Positions 16,673 through 25,737 of a stretch of DNA of 64,000 nt are shown piece by piece. This DNA comes from Pedobacter sp. WC2423. Lineage in GTDB: Bacteria; Bacteroidota; Bacteroidia; Sphingobacteriales; Sphingobacteriaceae. The notes below the pieces were generated by a model. That model was not told the DNA's origin, made no database searches, and was given only the letters and a program-made list of their open reading frames with translations. Location of the stretch: positions 5,828,001 through 5,892,000 of the forward strand of contig NZ_CP162005.1 of assembly GCF_040822065.1 (NCBI RefSeq), given 5' to 3'. How positions within the stretch are numbered: the stretch's first letter is position 1; each line of letters starts with the position of its first letter. The translations under genes were made by a program, and so were the position numbers.

Positions 16673-18805
16673 TTAGTCCTGTACCAGTGAAAAGTCAATC
16701 TGGCGTTTAGACAGATCTACTCTTTTTACTTTCACTTTGACTTCATCACCTAATTGATATTTCTTTTTCTTGCGCTGGCCTACTATACAGTAGTTTTTCT
16801 CGTCCAGTACATAAAAATCATCAGCTATGTCTTTTAGCCTGATCATTCCTTCACATTTGTTCTCAATCAGTTCTACATACATTCCCCACTCAGTAACGCC
16901 GGAAATAATTCCCATAAAGAGCTTGCCTACATTCTCTTCCAGGTATTCTACCTGTTTGTATTTAATAGAAGCACGTTCCGCATCAGCAGCACGTTTTTCC
17001 ATAGCAGAAGAATGGGAAGCAGCAGTTTCATATTCATCCTCATTGGCAGAGCGTTCTCCGTTAAGATAAGCAGCCAGCAGGCGATGAACCATTACATCAG
17101 GATAACGGCGGATCGGAGAGGTAAAGTGGGTATAATGGTCAAAAGCCAGTCCATAATGGCTGGTTTTTTTAGTTGTATAAACTGCTTTGGCCATCGAACG
17201 GATAGCCAGCTGTGTTAATACATTCTGTTCTTTTTTACCTTCCACATCTTCCATCAGGAAATTTAGTGATTTGGCAATGTCCTTATCCGATTTCATGTTG
17301 ATTTTGTAACCAAAACGAGCAGCAAATAAAGCAAAGTTCCCCAGGTTTTCCAGGTTTGGAGAATCATGAGAACGGTATACGAAAGTATATTTAGCTTTTC
17401 CTTTACCTTTTTTAGCAATAAATTCAGCCACCTTTTTATTGGCCAGCAACATAAAGTCTTCAATCAGTTTATGGGCATCCTTACGCTCTTTGACGTAAAC
17501 ACCAACTGGTTTTCCTTTTTCATCCAGTCTGAATTTCACTTCAGTACTCTCAAAACTTATCGCTCCGTTTTTAAACTTCCTGTCTCTTAAAATGTAAGCA
17601 AGCTCATTCAGCTTCAGGATTTCCTGTGCATAGTCACCTTCTTTATTTTCTATAACTTCCTGAGCTTCTTCATAACTGAAGCGCCTGTCGGAGTGAATCA
17701 CAGTTCTGCCGAACCATTCCTCTACTACATTAGCCGCTTCATCCAGTTCAAAAACAGCTGCAAAGCAGAGTTTGTCTTCGTTTGGACGAAGTGAGCAAAC
17801 ACCGTTACTCAATCTTTCGGGAAGCATAGGGATTACCCGGTCTACCAGGTAAACAGAAGTAGCTCTGGAATAAGCCTCTTTATCCAGATAGGTTTTAGGC
17901 TGTACATAATGCGACACATCCGCAATGTGTACCCCAACTTCATAATTGCCGTTTGGTAGTTTTCTGAAAGATATCGCATCATCAAAATCTTTTGCATCTG
18001 CCGGGTCAATCGTAAAGGTGACCGTATCGCGGAAGTCGCGGCGGTTTTTCAACTCCTCTTCAGAAATGGCTTCCGGAATTTCATTGGCTTCTTTCTCTAC
18101 TTCAGCAGGGAAAGACAAAGGAAAACCATATTGTGCAAGGATCGCATTCATTTCTGTGTTATTCTCTCCTTGTGTACCCAGGATATTGATGATTTTTCCA
18201 ATAGGATTTTTTGCGCCCTCTGGCCAGTCCGTAATCGCTACTTGTACTTTTTGTCCATTTTTAGCACCATGAAGGTCACTTAAAGGGACAAAAATGTCAT
18301 GGAGCATTTTTTTGTCGTCGATAGTGACGAATGCAAAGCGATCAGATATTTTGATTACCCCTATAAAATCAGTTTTTAAGCGTTGTATAATTTCAACGAC
18401 TTCACCCTCATTTTTTCTGCCTCTTTTTTTAGCGTAGATATAAACTTTTACTTTATCGCCGTTTAATGCATTGTGCAGTTTACGGGCCGATACGAATACG
18501 TCTTTTTCAAACTCATCATCAGGAATGATAAAAGCTGCGCCATCGGCAGTCATATCTACTTTTCCGGTGATAAAGGTCTTTAAATCTTTAAGCTTGAACT
18601 TTCCTTTTTCGGGTTCCGAAAAAACACCTTTTTGTGCTTGTTCTTTCAGAATCTCTAAAATGGTTTCCCTAGCTTCTTCATCTTTTATGTTGAGTTTGGC
18701 TGAAACCTGTTTATAATTCAAGGCTTCATTATTGCTATTCTCTAAAACATCACTAATTAACTGAGTTAAGACGAGTTTTATTTGAGAAGATTTCTTTTTT
18801 GCCAT
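16673..18805 (-). CDS. rnr: Ribonuclease R
   Basis: 710 residues. N-terminal winged-helix and cold-shock/OB domains (~1-230) precede the RNB catalytic domain. The RNB signature TIDPADAKDFDDAISF lies near residues 266-281, with the Asp cluster that binds two magnesium ions; HYTHFTSPIRRYPDVMVHR is the second RNB motif. An S1 domain occupies ~625-708. RNase R is a processive 3'-5' exoribonuclease for structured RNA. It heads a three-gene operon with the following exported protein and prenyl synthase, an association without obvious functional logic. Confidence 0.95.
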   Translation of the reverse strand: MAKKKSSQIKLVLTQLISDVLENSNNEALNYKQVSAKLNIKDEEARETILEILKEQAQKGVFSEPEKGKFKLKDLKTFITGKVDMTADGAAFIIPDDEFEKDVFVSARKLHNALNGDKVKVYIYAKKRGRKNEGEVVEIIQRLKTDFIGVIKISDRFAFVTIDDKKMLHDIFVPLSDLHGAKNGQKVQVAITDWPEGAKNPIGKIINILGTQGENNTEMNAILAQYGFPLSFPAEVEKEANEIPEAISEEELKNRRDFRDTVTFTIDPADAKDFDDAISFRKLPNGNYEVGVHIADVSHYVQPKTYLDKEAYSRATSVYLVDRVIPMLPERLSNGVCSLRPNEDKLCFAAVFELDEAANVVEEWFGRTVIHSDRRFSYEEAQEVIENKEGDYAQEILKLNELAYILRDRKFKNGAISFESTEVKFRLDEKGKPVGVYVKERKDAHKLIEDFMLLANKKVAEFIAKKGKGKAKYTFVYRSHDSPNLENLGNFALFAARFGYKINMKSDKDIAKSLNFLMEDVEGKKEQNVLTQLAIRSMAKAVYTTKKTSHYGLAFDHYTHFTSPIRRYPDVMVHRLLAAYLNGERSANEDEYETAASHSSAMEKRAADAERASIKYKQVEYLEENVGKLFMGIISGVTEWGMYVELIENKCEGMIRLKDIADDFYVLDEKNYCIVGQRKKKKYQLGDEVKVKVKRVDLSKRQIDFSLVQD

Positions 18806-18856
18806 AGTATATTTGTCAATATTCCGAAGGTAACACTTTGAAATGATTTATGAAGC

Positions 18857-18892
18857 TTTAAGGCCTATAAATCCAATATTAAAGGCCTTAAA
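18857..18892. repeat. 10-bp inverted repeat between rnr and the MscS gene
   Basis: TTTAAGGCCT (18857-18866) is repeated in inverted form at 18883-18892 with a 16-base spacer. It sits in the 192-bp divergent intergenic region and could be an operator or an RNA hairpin in the rnr leader. Confidence 0.6.
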
Positions 18893-18997
18893 ACGTATTG
18901 GAGATTTGTATAATTGTAATTTTTACCAGAGCTTAGGGACAGTTCAAATTCAGATGACTAATATTAAAATTGATCTGATTACAGGAGAAAATTTAAA

Positions 18998-19888
18998 ATG
19001 ATAGAAGAAAAACAGCGGAGTACAAGAAAGGAATTTCTGATGATTATCATTAAGATTATCGTTCTCTTTATGCTGGCATATTTTGAGACTTATCAGCCAG
19101 TAATATTTACCGATTTCCCTTTTATAGCATTAACTGCACATGCATTTATGGTATTTCTCGGGCCAAGTGTTGCAGTCTCATTTCTCCGCCTGGTTGTCAT
19201 TTACTGGTATATTAAGAAACATCGTTTTAAGTCTACGATCAAGGATAACTTTATTTTAGGCATTAACAGGATCGTTTCTATTCTCAATACCGTATTTGGG
19301 GTAATTGCAATCATGATCTGGATGGGTATTCAACCTCTTGAATTCTTAACCAGCATTACGATTGTTGCTGCTGCAATTGCAGTTACTTTTAAAGATTATA
19401 TTACCAATATGATCAATGGACTGATCATTATGTTTTCAGACCGTTTATCATTAGGTGATCATATCCGTGTAAATGATAATGAAGGTAAAATACTGGACAT
19501 CACTTTAATTAACATGATTCTTCAGAATGAAGATAATGATATGGTAATTATTCCAAACTCTGTGGTATTCAGCTCCGTTATTATCAACCAGTCCAAACAG
19601 AATATTAAGAAATTAAGTATAGAGTTTGAAATGGCAATACAATTTGGATATACCCCTGATTTCCTGGAAAAGCATTTATACCGGGCCGTGGATAGTTTTA
19701 AAGATAATATTGTGTCCAGTGGGCTGACGATCAAAACGCTGGCTATTCATAAAGATATTGCCAGATTTAAAGCGCAGGTATTATTGAATAACTATGATAA
19801 GCTCAAAGAAAGAGAAATCAGGAGAGCATTGAATACCGCGATTATCAAACTGACTGTTCCAAAGCAGGAGTTACCTGGTCAGGCTTAG
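18998..19888 (+). CDS. MscS-family mechanosensitive channel
   Basis: 296 residues with four N-terminal membrane segments. The pore-lining helix and beta-domain junction read AAAIAVTFKDYITNMINGL and then FSDRLSLGDHIRVND, the MscS signature. The cytosolic C-terminal vestibule follows. It releases ions during osmotic downshock. Gly/Ala periodicity of the pore helix is weaker than in E. coli MscS. The gene end overlaps the convergent ABC ATPase gene by 18 bp. Confidence 0.88.
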   Translation: MIEEKQRSTRKEFLMIIIKIIVLFMLAYFETYQPVIFTDFPFIALTAHAFMVFLGPSVAVSFLRLVVIYWYIKKHRFKSTIKDNFILGINRIVSILNTVFGVIAIMIWMGIQPLEFLTSITIVAAAIAVTFKDYITNMINGLIIMFSDRLSLGDHIRVNDNEGKILDITLINMILQNEDNDMVIIPNSVVFSSVIINQSKQNIKKLSIEFEMAIQFGYTPDFLEKHLYRAVDSFKDNIVSSGLTIKTLAIHKDIARFKAQVLLNNYDKLKEREIRRALNTAIIKLTVPKQELPGQA

Positions 19889-21589
19889 TTTTCCTGGTAT
19901 CGCAGCAATTAGTTTTTGCGTGTAAGCGGTTTGCGGATGTTCATATATAATCTCCGGAAAATCTTCTTCCTCTATTTTTCCTTTATTCATGACAATCATT
20001 CTATCCGACAAATGTTTAACAACAGCCAGATCATGAGAAATAAAGATATAAGTCAGGCCCATGTCCTGCTGTAATCTTCTGAGTAAATTTAGGACCTGAG
20101 CCTGTACGGAAACATCCAGTGCAGAGACAGATTCATCACATATAATGAGTTTAGGCTGAAGCGCGAGTGCGCGTGCAATCACTATACGCTGCCGCTGACC
20201 TCCTGAAAATTCATGCGGATATCGATTAAAATGTTCAGGTTTCAGATCTACAAGTTCCAGTAAATGCTGTACATGTGCTTTGCGTTCAGCATTGCTGTTA
20301 AATACACCATGAACCTGTAAAGGTTCCATTAATGCATTTCCTACAGTAAGCTGTGAATTTAAGGAAGAATAAGGGTCCTGAAAAATGAGTTGTATATCTT
20401 TTCGCAATGCACGGAGTTTTTCCTTCTTTAAATGTGTAATGTCTTGTCCATCAAATGAAATTGATCCGGAAGAAGGTTCTATCAGGCGGAGAATTGTTCT
20501 GCCCAGTGTAGTTTTACCGCAACCTGATTCGCCTACCAGGCCCAGCGTTTCTCCCGGATATAATTTAAAACTAACATCATCAACGGCTTTGATTACGGTT
20601 TTAGAGGATCCGAATAATCCGTTGCTGACCGGAAACCAGGTGCAAATATTTTTTACTTCAAGCAAGGGAGCCGTTTCATATAAAACTGCTCTTCTGCTGT
20701 CAATTTCCTGTGGTGTATAACTGTTTATAGCCAGTAAATGAGCAATCGGCTGGTCTGTACCTTGTTTTAAAAAGTCGGCTACTACCGGCAGTTTTTTCAA
20801 GCGGTATAAAGGAGAGGGCCTGCAGGCCAGCAAACCTTTGGTGTAAGGGTGTTTTGGTTGTTTAAATAGTTGTTCCACAGAACCTTGCTCCACAATTGTT
20901 CCTTTGTACATCACAGCTACATCATCGGCAATTTCACTGATCACTGCCAGATCGTGGGAGATGAAAATCATCCCCATATTCCGTTGTTCCTTGATCTTCA
21001 GCAGTAATTGCAGAATTGTTTGCTGTACCGTTACATCCAATGCTGTGGTTGGTTCATCGGCAATCAGAAATTCAGGGTTGCAACTTAAAGCCATTGCAAT
21101 CATTACCCTTTGTTTTTGTCCTCCTGAAAGCTGATGCGGGTAAGTATCGAAGATAGTTTCCGGGCGGGGCAGCTGCACTTCTTTGAAAAGTTCATTGGTT
21201 TTTTCTTTTGCAGCTTGTTTACTGAGGTTCTGATGCAGCATAATGGCTTCCTGAACCTGATCGCCACAAGTGAAAACAGGATTCAGCGAGGTCATGGGTT
21301 CCTGAAAAATCATTGCAATTTTATTACCTCTGTAGGTATTCATTTCCTTATCGGATAAGGAGAGCAGGCTGATCTCATTGAAAAGAATGTCTCCACTAAT
21401 TTTAGTGTACGCCAGATCATGTAAACGCATGATGGCAAATGAGGTCACAGACTTTCCAGAGCCTGATTCTCCGACTATTCCTAAAACCCGTCCTCTTTCA
21501 GCCTTGAAGCTGATCTGGTTAACCGCGGTTTGCCAGGAGCGGTCTTCCTGATTAAAAAACTGGATATTCAGATCAATTACGTTTAACAT
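19871..21589 (-). CDS. Double ABC ATPase, oligopeptide/dipeptide (DppDF/YejF) type
   Basis: 572 residues with two nucleotide-binding domains. The first (~1-250) has Walker A GESGSGKS, signature LSGGQKQR and Walker B LIADEPTT; an oligopeptide-transporter C-terminal element follows (ACRPSPLYRLKKLP). The second (~310-565) has GESGCGKTT, FSGGQRQR and LIICDESVSALD. Such fused ATPases energise peptide or microcin importers. No permease or binding protein is encoded in this window, so its partners must lie elsewhere. Confidence 0.93.
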   Translation of the reverse strand: MLNVIDLNIQFFNQEDRSWQTAVNQISFKAERGRVLGIVGESGSGKSVTSFAIMRLHDLAYTKISGDILFNEISLLSLSDKEMNTYRGNKIAMIFQEPMTSLNPVFTCGDQVQEAIMLHQNLSKQAAKEKTNELFKEVQLPRPETIFDTYPHQLSGGQKQRVMIAMALSCNPEFLIADEPTTALDVTVQQTILQLLLKIKEQRNMGMIFISHDLAVISEIADDVAVMYKGTIVEQGSVEQLFKQPKHPYTKGLLACRPSPLYRLKKLPVVADFLKQGTDQPIAHLLAINSYTPQEIDSRRAVLYETAPLLEVKNICTWFPVSNGLFGSSKTVIKAVDDVSFKLYPGETLGLVGESGCGKTTLGRTILRLIEPSSGSISFDGQDITHLKKEKLRALRKDIQLIFQDPYSSLNSQLTVGNALMEPLQVHGVFNSNAERKAHVQHLLELVDLKPEHFNRYPHEFSGGQRQRIVIARALALQPKLIICDESVSALDVSVQAQVLNLLRRLQQDMGLTYIFISHDLAVVKHLSDRMIVMNKGKIEEEDFPEIIYEHPQTAYTQKLIAAIPGKLSLTR

Positions 21590-21704
21590 CAGAGGCCCAA
21601 TATAAAGAAAAATACCTTAAATTAAGAAGCAGTTTAAAATCCATCTAAATAAGCTGTAAACAATTTTATCACCTAAATTTAATCTCCTTCTTCGCATTTT
21701 CTGC

Positions 21705-21712
21705 TATTTTTG
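21705..21712 (+). promoter_or_regulatory. -7 element TATTTTTG abutting a start codon
   Basis: An exact TAnnTTTG match that ends four bases before the ATG at 21717. Transcription would begin at or within a base or two of the start codon, implying a leaderless mRNA. No clear -33 element. Confidence 0.5.
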
Positions 21713-21716
21713 CAGA

Positions 21717-23030
21717 ATGGAAAGAGAAATTCTTGATACCAAGCGTAAAGCCCTGAATATTAATCTAAACCCTGATATTTATGGAACTTTTGCTGAGATC
21801 GGAGCGGGACAGGAAGTAGCGCGCAATTTTTTTACTGCGGGTGCGGCTTCAGGAACAGTAGCTAAAACCATGTCTGCCTATGACATGACTTTTAGTGATG
21901 CAATTTACGGGGTAGAAGAAACCGGAAGATACGTGAGTCAATCCAGGCTGACGAAAATGCTGAACCATGAATTTGGTTTGCTGACTGAAAGACTATATGG
22001 TGAAAAATATGAAACAAGGAGTTTTTTCGCTTTTGCAGATACAGTTACTACCCTGAACTATAATAAATCAAATGATCCGCATGGGTGGATTGGTATTAAA
22101 TTTCAGACTGAACCCGGTGGTGAGCCTAATGAGATCTTTTTCCATGTGCGTTTACTGGATACCGATGCTGCACTTCAGCAAAACGTACTGGGTATAATTG
22201 GCGTGAACCTGGTTTATGCAGCTTTCTATTACCATACTGATCCAAAAAGAATGATTGAATCGCTTGCAGATAACCTGACTGTAGGTTCTGTAGAGATAGA
22301 TCTGATTTCTGTAAATGGCCCGGCTTTTAAAAACATCAATAATATCCTGCTGAATCTTTACCTGATTGTAAAGGATTTCTCAGATGCGGCCATTTTTGAT
22401 TCCCTTGGAAATCCATGCCTGCCTAAAGATCTTTTGTACAAAAAGGATATTATGATTTTGCGGACAAAATATGCGCAGAAATCTTTACCTAACTTTAGTA
22501 TGTTCAACAAAGCTGTAGATCAGTTTAAAAGGACAGAAGCTGTAAAGAAAGACAACCTGAGTGTGCTAATTGAGGTCCTGTTGTCAAACGTTCTGACCGC
22601 TGATGAAGAAATTCCTGAAGATATTGATCTGGAAGCAGTAGCGCTAAGGGCTGAAGAGTTATGTAAAACAGGCAACCTGGTGATTGTTTCCAACTTTGCG
22701 AGACATAATAAATTAGCTAAATATCTGGACAGGTGTAAACCGAAAAGTGTAGGTATTTCAACAAACATCAATAACCTGAAATTTGTATTCAACTCTTATA
22801 ATTTCGGGGAGAACTATTCCAGCATGCTGTTAAGTTACGTAAGCGATATGTTTACCAAAAATGTAAAACTGTTTGCTTACCCTTTCCTGGATAAAAAATC
22901 TAATCAAGTAATTACCACAGTAAATATGCCGGTGACACCGGAGGCCAAACCACTTTTTGACTTCCTGATCCTGAACGGATATATTACAGATATCAAAGAA
23001 TACAGTGAAACAGATGTGAAGACCGTTTAA
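21717..23030 (+). CDS. Conserved hypothetical protein
   Basis: 437 residues, cytosolic by appearance: no signal peptide and no membrane segment. The N-terminus has a striking Gly/Ala-rich stretch (FAEIGAGQEVARNFFTAGAA, residues ~21-40). I believe this family is widely conserved in Bacteroidota, but I know no experimentally supported function and assign none. The C-terminal third has an alternating alpha/beta pattern with LVIVSNFARHNKLAKYLDRC. It is monocistronic, with its own promoter candidate and a hairpin at its stop codon. Confidence 0.8.
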   Translation: MEREILDTKRKALNINLNPDIYGTFAEIGAGQEVARNFFTAGAASGTVAKTMSAYDMTFSDAIYGVEETGRYVSQSRLTKMLNHEFGLLTERLYGEKYETRSFFAFADTVTTLNYNKSNDPHGWIGIKFQTEPGGEPNEIFFHVRLLDTDAALQQNVLGIIGVNLVYAAFYYHTDPKRMIESLADNLTVGSVEIDLISVNGPAFKNINNILLNLYLIVKDFSDAAIFDSLGNPCLPKDLLYKKDIMILRTKYAQKSLPNFSMFNKAVDQFKRTEAVKKDNLSVLIEVLLSNVLTADEEIPEDIDLEAVALRAEELCKTGNLVIVSNFARHNKLAKYLDRCKPKSVGISTNINNLKFVFNSYNFGENYSSMLLSYVSDMFTKNVKLFAYPFLDKKSNQVITTVNMPVTPEAKPLFDFLILNGYITDIKEYSETDVKTV

Positions 23031-23040
23031 AGTCTTCACA
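23015..23040. terminator. Hairpin terminator between convergent genes
   Basis: TGTGAAGAC (23015-23023) pairs perfectly with 23032-23040 around an 8-base loop that includes the stop codon of the plus-strand gene. A T7 run follows at about 23052. Confidence 0.6.
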
Positions 23041-23048
23041 ATACCTGC

Positions 23049-24083
23049 TTATTTTTTTAATGCTTCACGAACTTTCGGAGCGATTTTAGTTCCGAAAATC
23101 TCGATAGACTTCATCATATCATTGTGTGCAGGAGCGCCAACATCCATATGTGCTGCAAAGCGTGTCAGACCAAACATCTCCTGTGCATATAAAATCTTGT
23201 CAATTGCTGCTTCAGCATCGCCTACAAATAATGCTCCCTCTTTTTGTCTGCCATAATCAAACTGGTATTTAGTATAAGGCGGCCATCCGCGTGATTTCCC
23301 TATTCTGTCCATTTGTGCCGCATATAACGGATAATAGTTAGCAGCTACCTCATCCGCATTTTCCCCAAAGAATGCATGCGCATGTATGCCCACCTGAAAC
23401 TTAGCCATATCGTGACCGGCCTTTTGATATTCTTCTCTATATAAGTTAAATAAAGGTTTAAACTGGCTTGGGGAGCCGCCAATGATAGCGATCATTAAAG
23501 GCAAGCCTAATTTACCAGCCCTGATCACAGACTCCGGAGTACCACCCACAGCAATCCAGATTGGTAAATTGTTATCGACCGCTCTTGGCAAAACCTGCTG
23601 ATTAACCAGTTCCGGTCTGAATTTTCCCTTCCAGGTAATGGTTTCTTCTTTATTTATTTTTAATAATAAGTCTAGCTTTTCTGTAAACAATTCATTGTAA
23701 TCATTCAGATTATTTCCGAATAAAGGGAACGATTCGATAAAACTTCCACGGCCTGCCATCAGTTCTGCACGACCATTGGACAATAAATCAACCATCGCAA
23801 AGTTTTGATACAACTTTACCGGATCAGCAGAACTTAATACACTTACTGCACTACCTAATTTGATGTTTTTAGTTACCACAGCCGCTGCTGCCAATAATAT
23901 TTCAGGACTTGAAACTGAAAAATCAGGACGGTGATGTTCTCCGATACCGAAATAATCCAGCCCCAGTTCGTCCATTAATTTGATCTCTTCAATAATCTCA
24001 CCCAGTCGTTGCCGGGCAGGTTGAAATTTATTTGTTATTGGATCAACACGTAAATCCCCGAACATACTAATACCTAATTCCAT
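23049..24083 (-). CDS. LLM-class flavin-dependent oxidoreductase
   Basis: 344 residues with a luciferase-like TIM-barrel pattern: the N-terminus MELGISMFGDLRVD, then GLDYFGIGEHHRPDFSVSSP (residues ~40-59), and AVSVLSSADPVKLYQNFAMV (~78-97), all typical of bacterial luciferase-like monooxygenases using reduced FMN. The substrate is unknown. A TAnnTTTG element and an inverted repeat lie just upstream. Not part of an obvious pathway here. Confidence 0.88.
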   Translation of the reverse strand: MELGISMFGDLRVDPITNKFQPARQRLGEIIEEIKLMDELGLDYFGIGEHHRPDFSVSSPEILLAAAAVVTKNIKLGSAVSVLSSADPVKLYQNFAMVDLLSNGRAELMAGRGSFIESFPLFGNNLNDYNELFTEKLDLLLKINKEETITWKGKFRPELVNQQVLPRAVDNNLPIWIAVGGTPESVIRAGKLGLPLMIAIIGGSPSQFKPLFNLYREEYQKAGHDMAKFQVGIHAHAFFGENADEVAANYYPLYAAQMDRIGKSRGWPPYTKYQFDYGRQKEGALFVGDAEAAIDKILYAQEMFGLTRFAAHMDVGAPAHNDMMKSIEIFGTKIAPKVREALKK

Positions 24084-24106
24084 AATTACCTTGTTTTAAT
24101 CTGATA

Positions 24107-24114
24107 CAAAGTTA
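24107..24114 (-). promoter_or_regulatory. -7 element of the LLM oxidoreductase gene
   Basis: On the minus strand this reads TAACTTTG, an exact TAnnTTTG match. The start codon is at 24083, giving a leader of about 20 bases. Confidence 0.6.
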
Positions 24115-24116
24115 AG

Positions 24117-24136
24117 CGGGAAACTAAAATTTCCCG
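24117..24136. repeat. Inverted repeat CGGGAAA-N6-TTTCCCG next to a promoter
   Basis: A perfect 7-bp inverted repeat with a 6-base spacer, two bases upstream of the -7 element of the LLM gene, at the expected -12 to -31 position. It could be an operator. It may instead be a weak terminator hairpin of the upstream lipoprotein gene. Confidence 0.55.
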
Positions 24137-24171
24137 TTAACCTATGATAAGTAATGTTTTTTGCTGGATTT

Positions 24172-24684
24172 TTACTTGCATGCTTTGGCTAAATCCACCA
24201 AAAGCGTCTTATCGAAAGCAGCAGGTATTAGAGAATCTTGTGCTACATTATATTCAAATAGCTGCTTCTTCGCAGGATCAAAAGTGAAACTTGCGATTAA
24301 GGGTGCATGATCAGGATAGTTTTCATGAATACTATAATCAAACGTTTTGGAGTAATTCATGGCACTATCTATTTTTGGATAGGGGCTGCCATCATAAGAA
24401 ATATAGAATGAAGTACCACCATTTTTGATGATTCTTTCCCTCAATCCATTGGTTAAACTTTGGTAACGGGGAGAAGTGGTCAGTATCAGATAGGCAAGCT
24501 GACTGCATGTTTTTGTGGAGCCGGATTTCAGTGTATCCTGTTCGGGAGTTTTAGATTGTGCAACTGCAACTGCAACTTTGTCTATAGTATCTTGCTGGGG
24601 TGCCTTGTTTTTTGTTTGCTGTGTACAGGAAGCAGTGAATAACAGGCCTGCCAGTACTAAGCTGTAGAATTGAAATCTTTTCAT
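24172..24684 (-). CDS. Putative lipoprotein of unknown function
   Basis: 170 residues from the ATG at 24684; an in-frame ATG at 24711 would add nine polar residues before the signal peptide and is less likely. The signal peptide MKRFQFYSLVLAGLLFTASC ends in a lipobox with C20, followed by a Thr/Gln/Lys-rich linker. The C-terminal region contains an acidic, aromatic-rich fold without motifs I recognise. It is followed by the LLM gene on the same strand after an 88-bp gap with its own promoter element. Confidence 0.72.
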   Translation of the reverse strand: MKRFQFYSLVLAGLLFTASCTQQTKNKAPQQDTIDKVAVAVAQSKTPEQDTLKSGSTKTCSQLAYLILTTSPRYQSLTNGLRERIIKNGGTSFYISYDGSPYPKIDSAMNYSKTFDYSIHENYPDHAPLIASFTFDPAKKQLFEYNVAQDSLIPAAFDKTLLVDLAKACK

Positions 24685-24712
24685 GGTCAGTAGATTAATT
24701 TGATTGTGCAAT

Positions 24713-24744
24713 AAAAAGCAGGGAAATTAATCTTCCTGCTTTTT
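24713..24744 (-). terminator. Terminator of the yajQ-GNAT operon
   Basis: A 10-bp stem pairs 24713-24722 with 24735-24744; the acetyltransferase stop codon lies in the loop. On the minus strand the stem ends in a T-run. Confidence 0.75.
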
Positions 24745-25173
24745 ATAAATGTCTTTGACCGTAACCGCCATTATATTTTCTGGTGTTTCCAGTGGCTCAA
24801 AACCATATTGACTGTAAAGACTATGTGCGTCCCTTGTGGCCAGCATGTACCTTCTCAGACCCTGAAGATCAGGATGGAAAAGCATAAGCGACATTAGTTT
24901 TTTCGAGAGTCCAATACCACGGAACTCTTCCTCCACATATACATCTGCCAGGTAAGCGAACGTAGCACGGTCAGTAATCCATCTGGCAAATCCTATTTGC
25001 CGGGTTTCTTTATAGATTCCAAAGCAAAGAGAGTTATCAATAGATCTTTTGACTGTTTCTAATGGAATTCCCTCAGCCCAGTAAGATTTGGTACTCAGGA
25101 AAAGATGAACAGCAACTGCGTTGATTTTGCTTTTGTCGTCCGAAAAAATAAAGCCGTTATCAGCAATTTCCAT
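24727..25173 (-). CDS. GNAT-family N-acetyltransferase
   Basis: 148 residues. The acetyl-CoA-binding motif A reads VYVEEEFRGIGLSKKLM (residues ~77-93), including RGIG as the R/QxxGxG/A loop. The C-terminal YSQYGFEPL is the usual motif B region. Acceptor substrate unknown. Its start overlaps the yajQ stop by one base (TAATG), indicating translational coupling. Confidence 0.88.
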   Translation of the reverse strand: MEIADNGFIFSDDKSKINAVAVHLFLSTKSYWAEGIPLETVKRSIDNSLCFGIYKETRQIGFARWITDRATFAYLADVYVEEEFRGIGLSKKLMSLMLFHPDLQGLRRYMLATRDAHSLYSQYGFEPLETPENIMAVTVKDIYKKQED

Positions 25174-25664
25174 TAGTTACGCATGTTGATATATTGAAGC
25201 GGCTGTCCGAAATCTTCACTTTTACAAAGCGAAATAACCTTTTGAAGATCATCAATGTTTTTGCTTTGTACACGCAACTGATCGTCCATTACAGAAGCCT
25301 GGACTTTAAGGCCGCTGGCTTTGATTTTTGCAACTATCTTTTTGGCGACATCTTTGTCAATTCCTTCTTTGATAGAAACTTCTTTCCTGATCATATTACC
25401 AGAAGCATATTGTTCCTTTCCAAAGTCAAGACTTTTAGGATCCAGATTTTGTTTCACCATACGGGAAATAATGGAATCTTCAATGGCTTTCAGACGCATG
25501 TCATCTTCAGTAACAATGGTGATCACATTTGTTTTCTTGTCATGGTCAATAGTACTCTGAGAGGTAGAGAAATCATAACGGTTAAGAATCTCTTTTTTTG
25601 CGTTGTTCATTGCATTATCCAATGTCTGCGCGTCAACTTTACTTACGATATCGAAAGTGGGCAT
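25173..25664 (-). CDS. yajQ: YajQ-family nucleotide-binding protein (UPF0234)
   Basis: 163 residues, the family length. It starts MPTFDIVSKVD and contains ALDNAMNNAKKE-like and KNQYASGNMIRKEVSIKEGI-like blocks typical of YajQ. The fold is two ferredoxin-like halves that bind nucleotides; Xanthomonas and Pseudomonas homologues bind cyclic di-GMP. That ligand is not established for Bacteroidota. It heads a two-gene operon with the acetyltransferase and is divergent from the histone-like gene. Confidence 0.93.
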   Translation of the reverse strand: MPTFDIVSKVDAQTLDNAMNNAKKEILNRYDFSTSQSTIDHDKKTNVITIVTEDDMRLKAIEDSIISRMVKQNLDPKSLDFGKEQYASGNMIRKEVSIKEGIDKDVAKKIVAKIKASGLKVQASVMDDQLRVQSKNIDDLQKVISLCKSEDFGQPLQYINMRN

Positions 25665-25737
25665 GATTATAGCTTTAGTATAAAAAATATATTAGATTTA
25701 GATATTAATATTTAACGTTCTTGCTAAAAAAATTATT

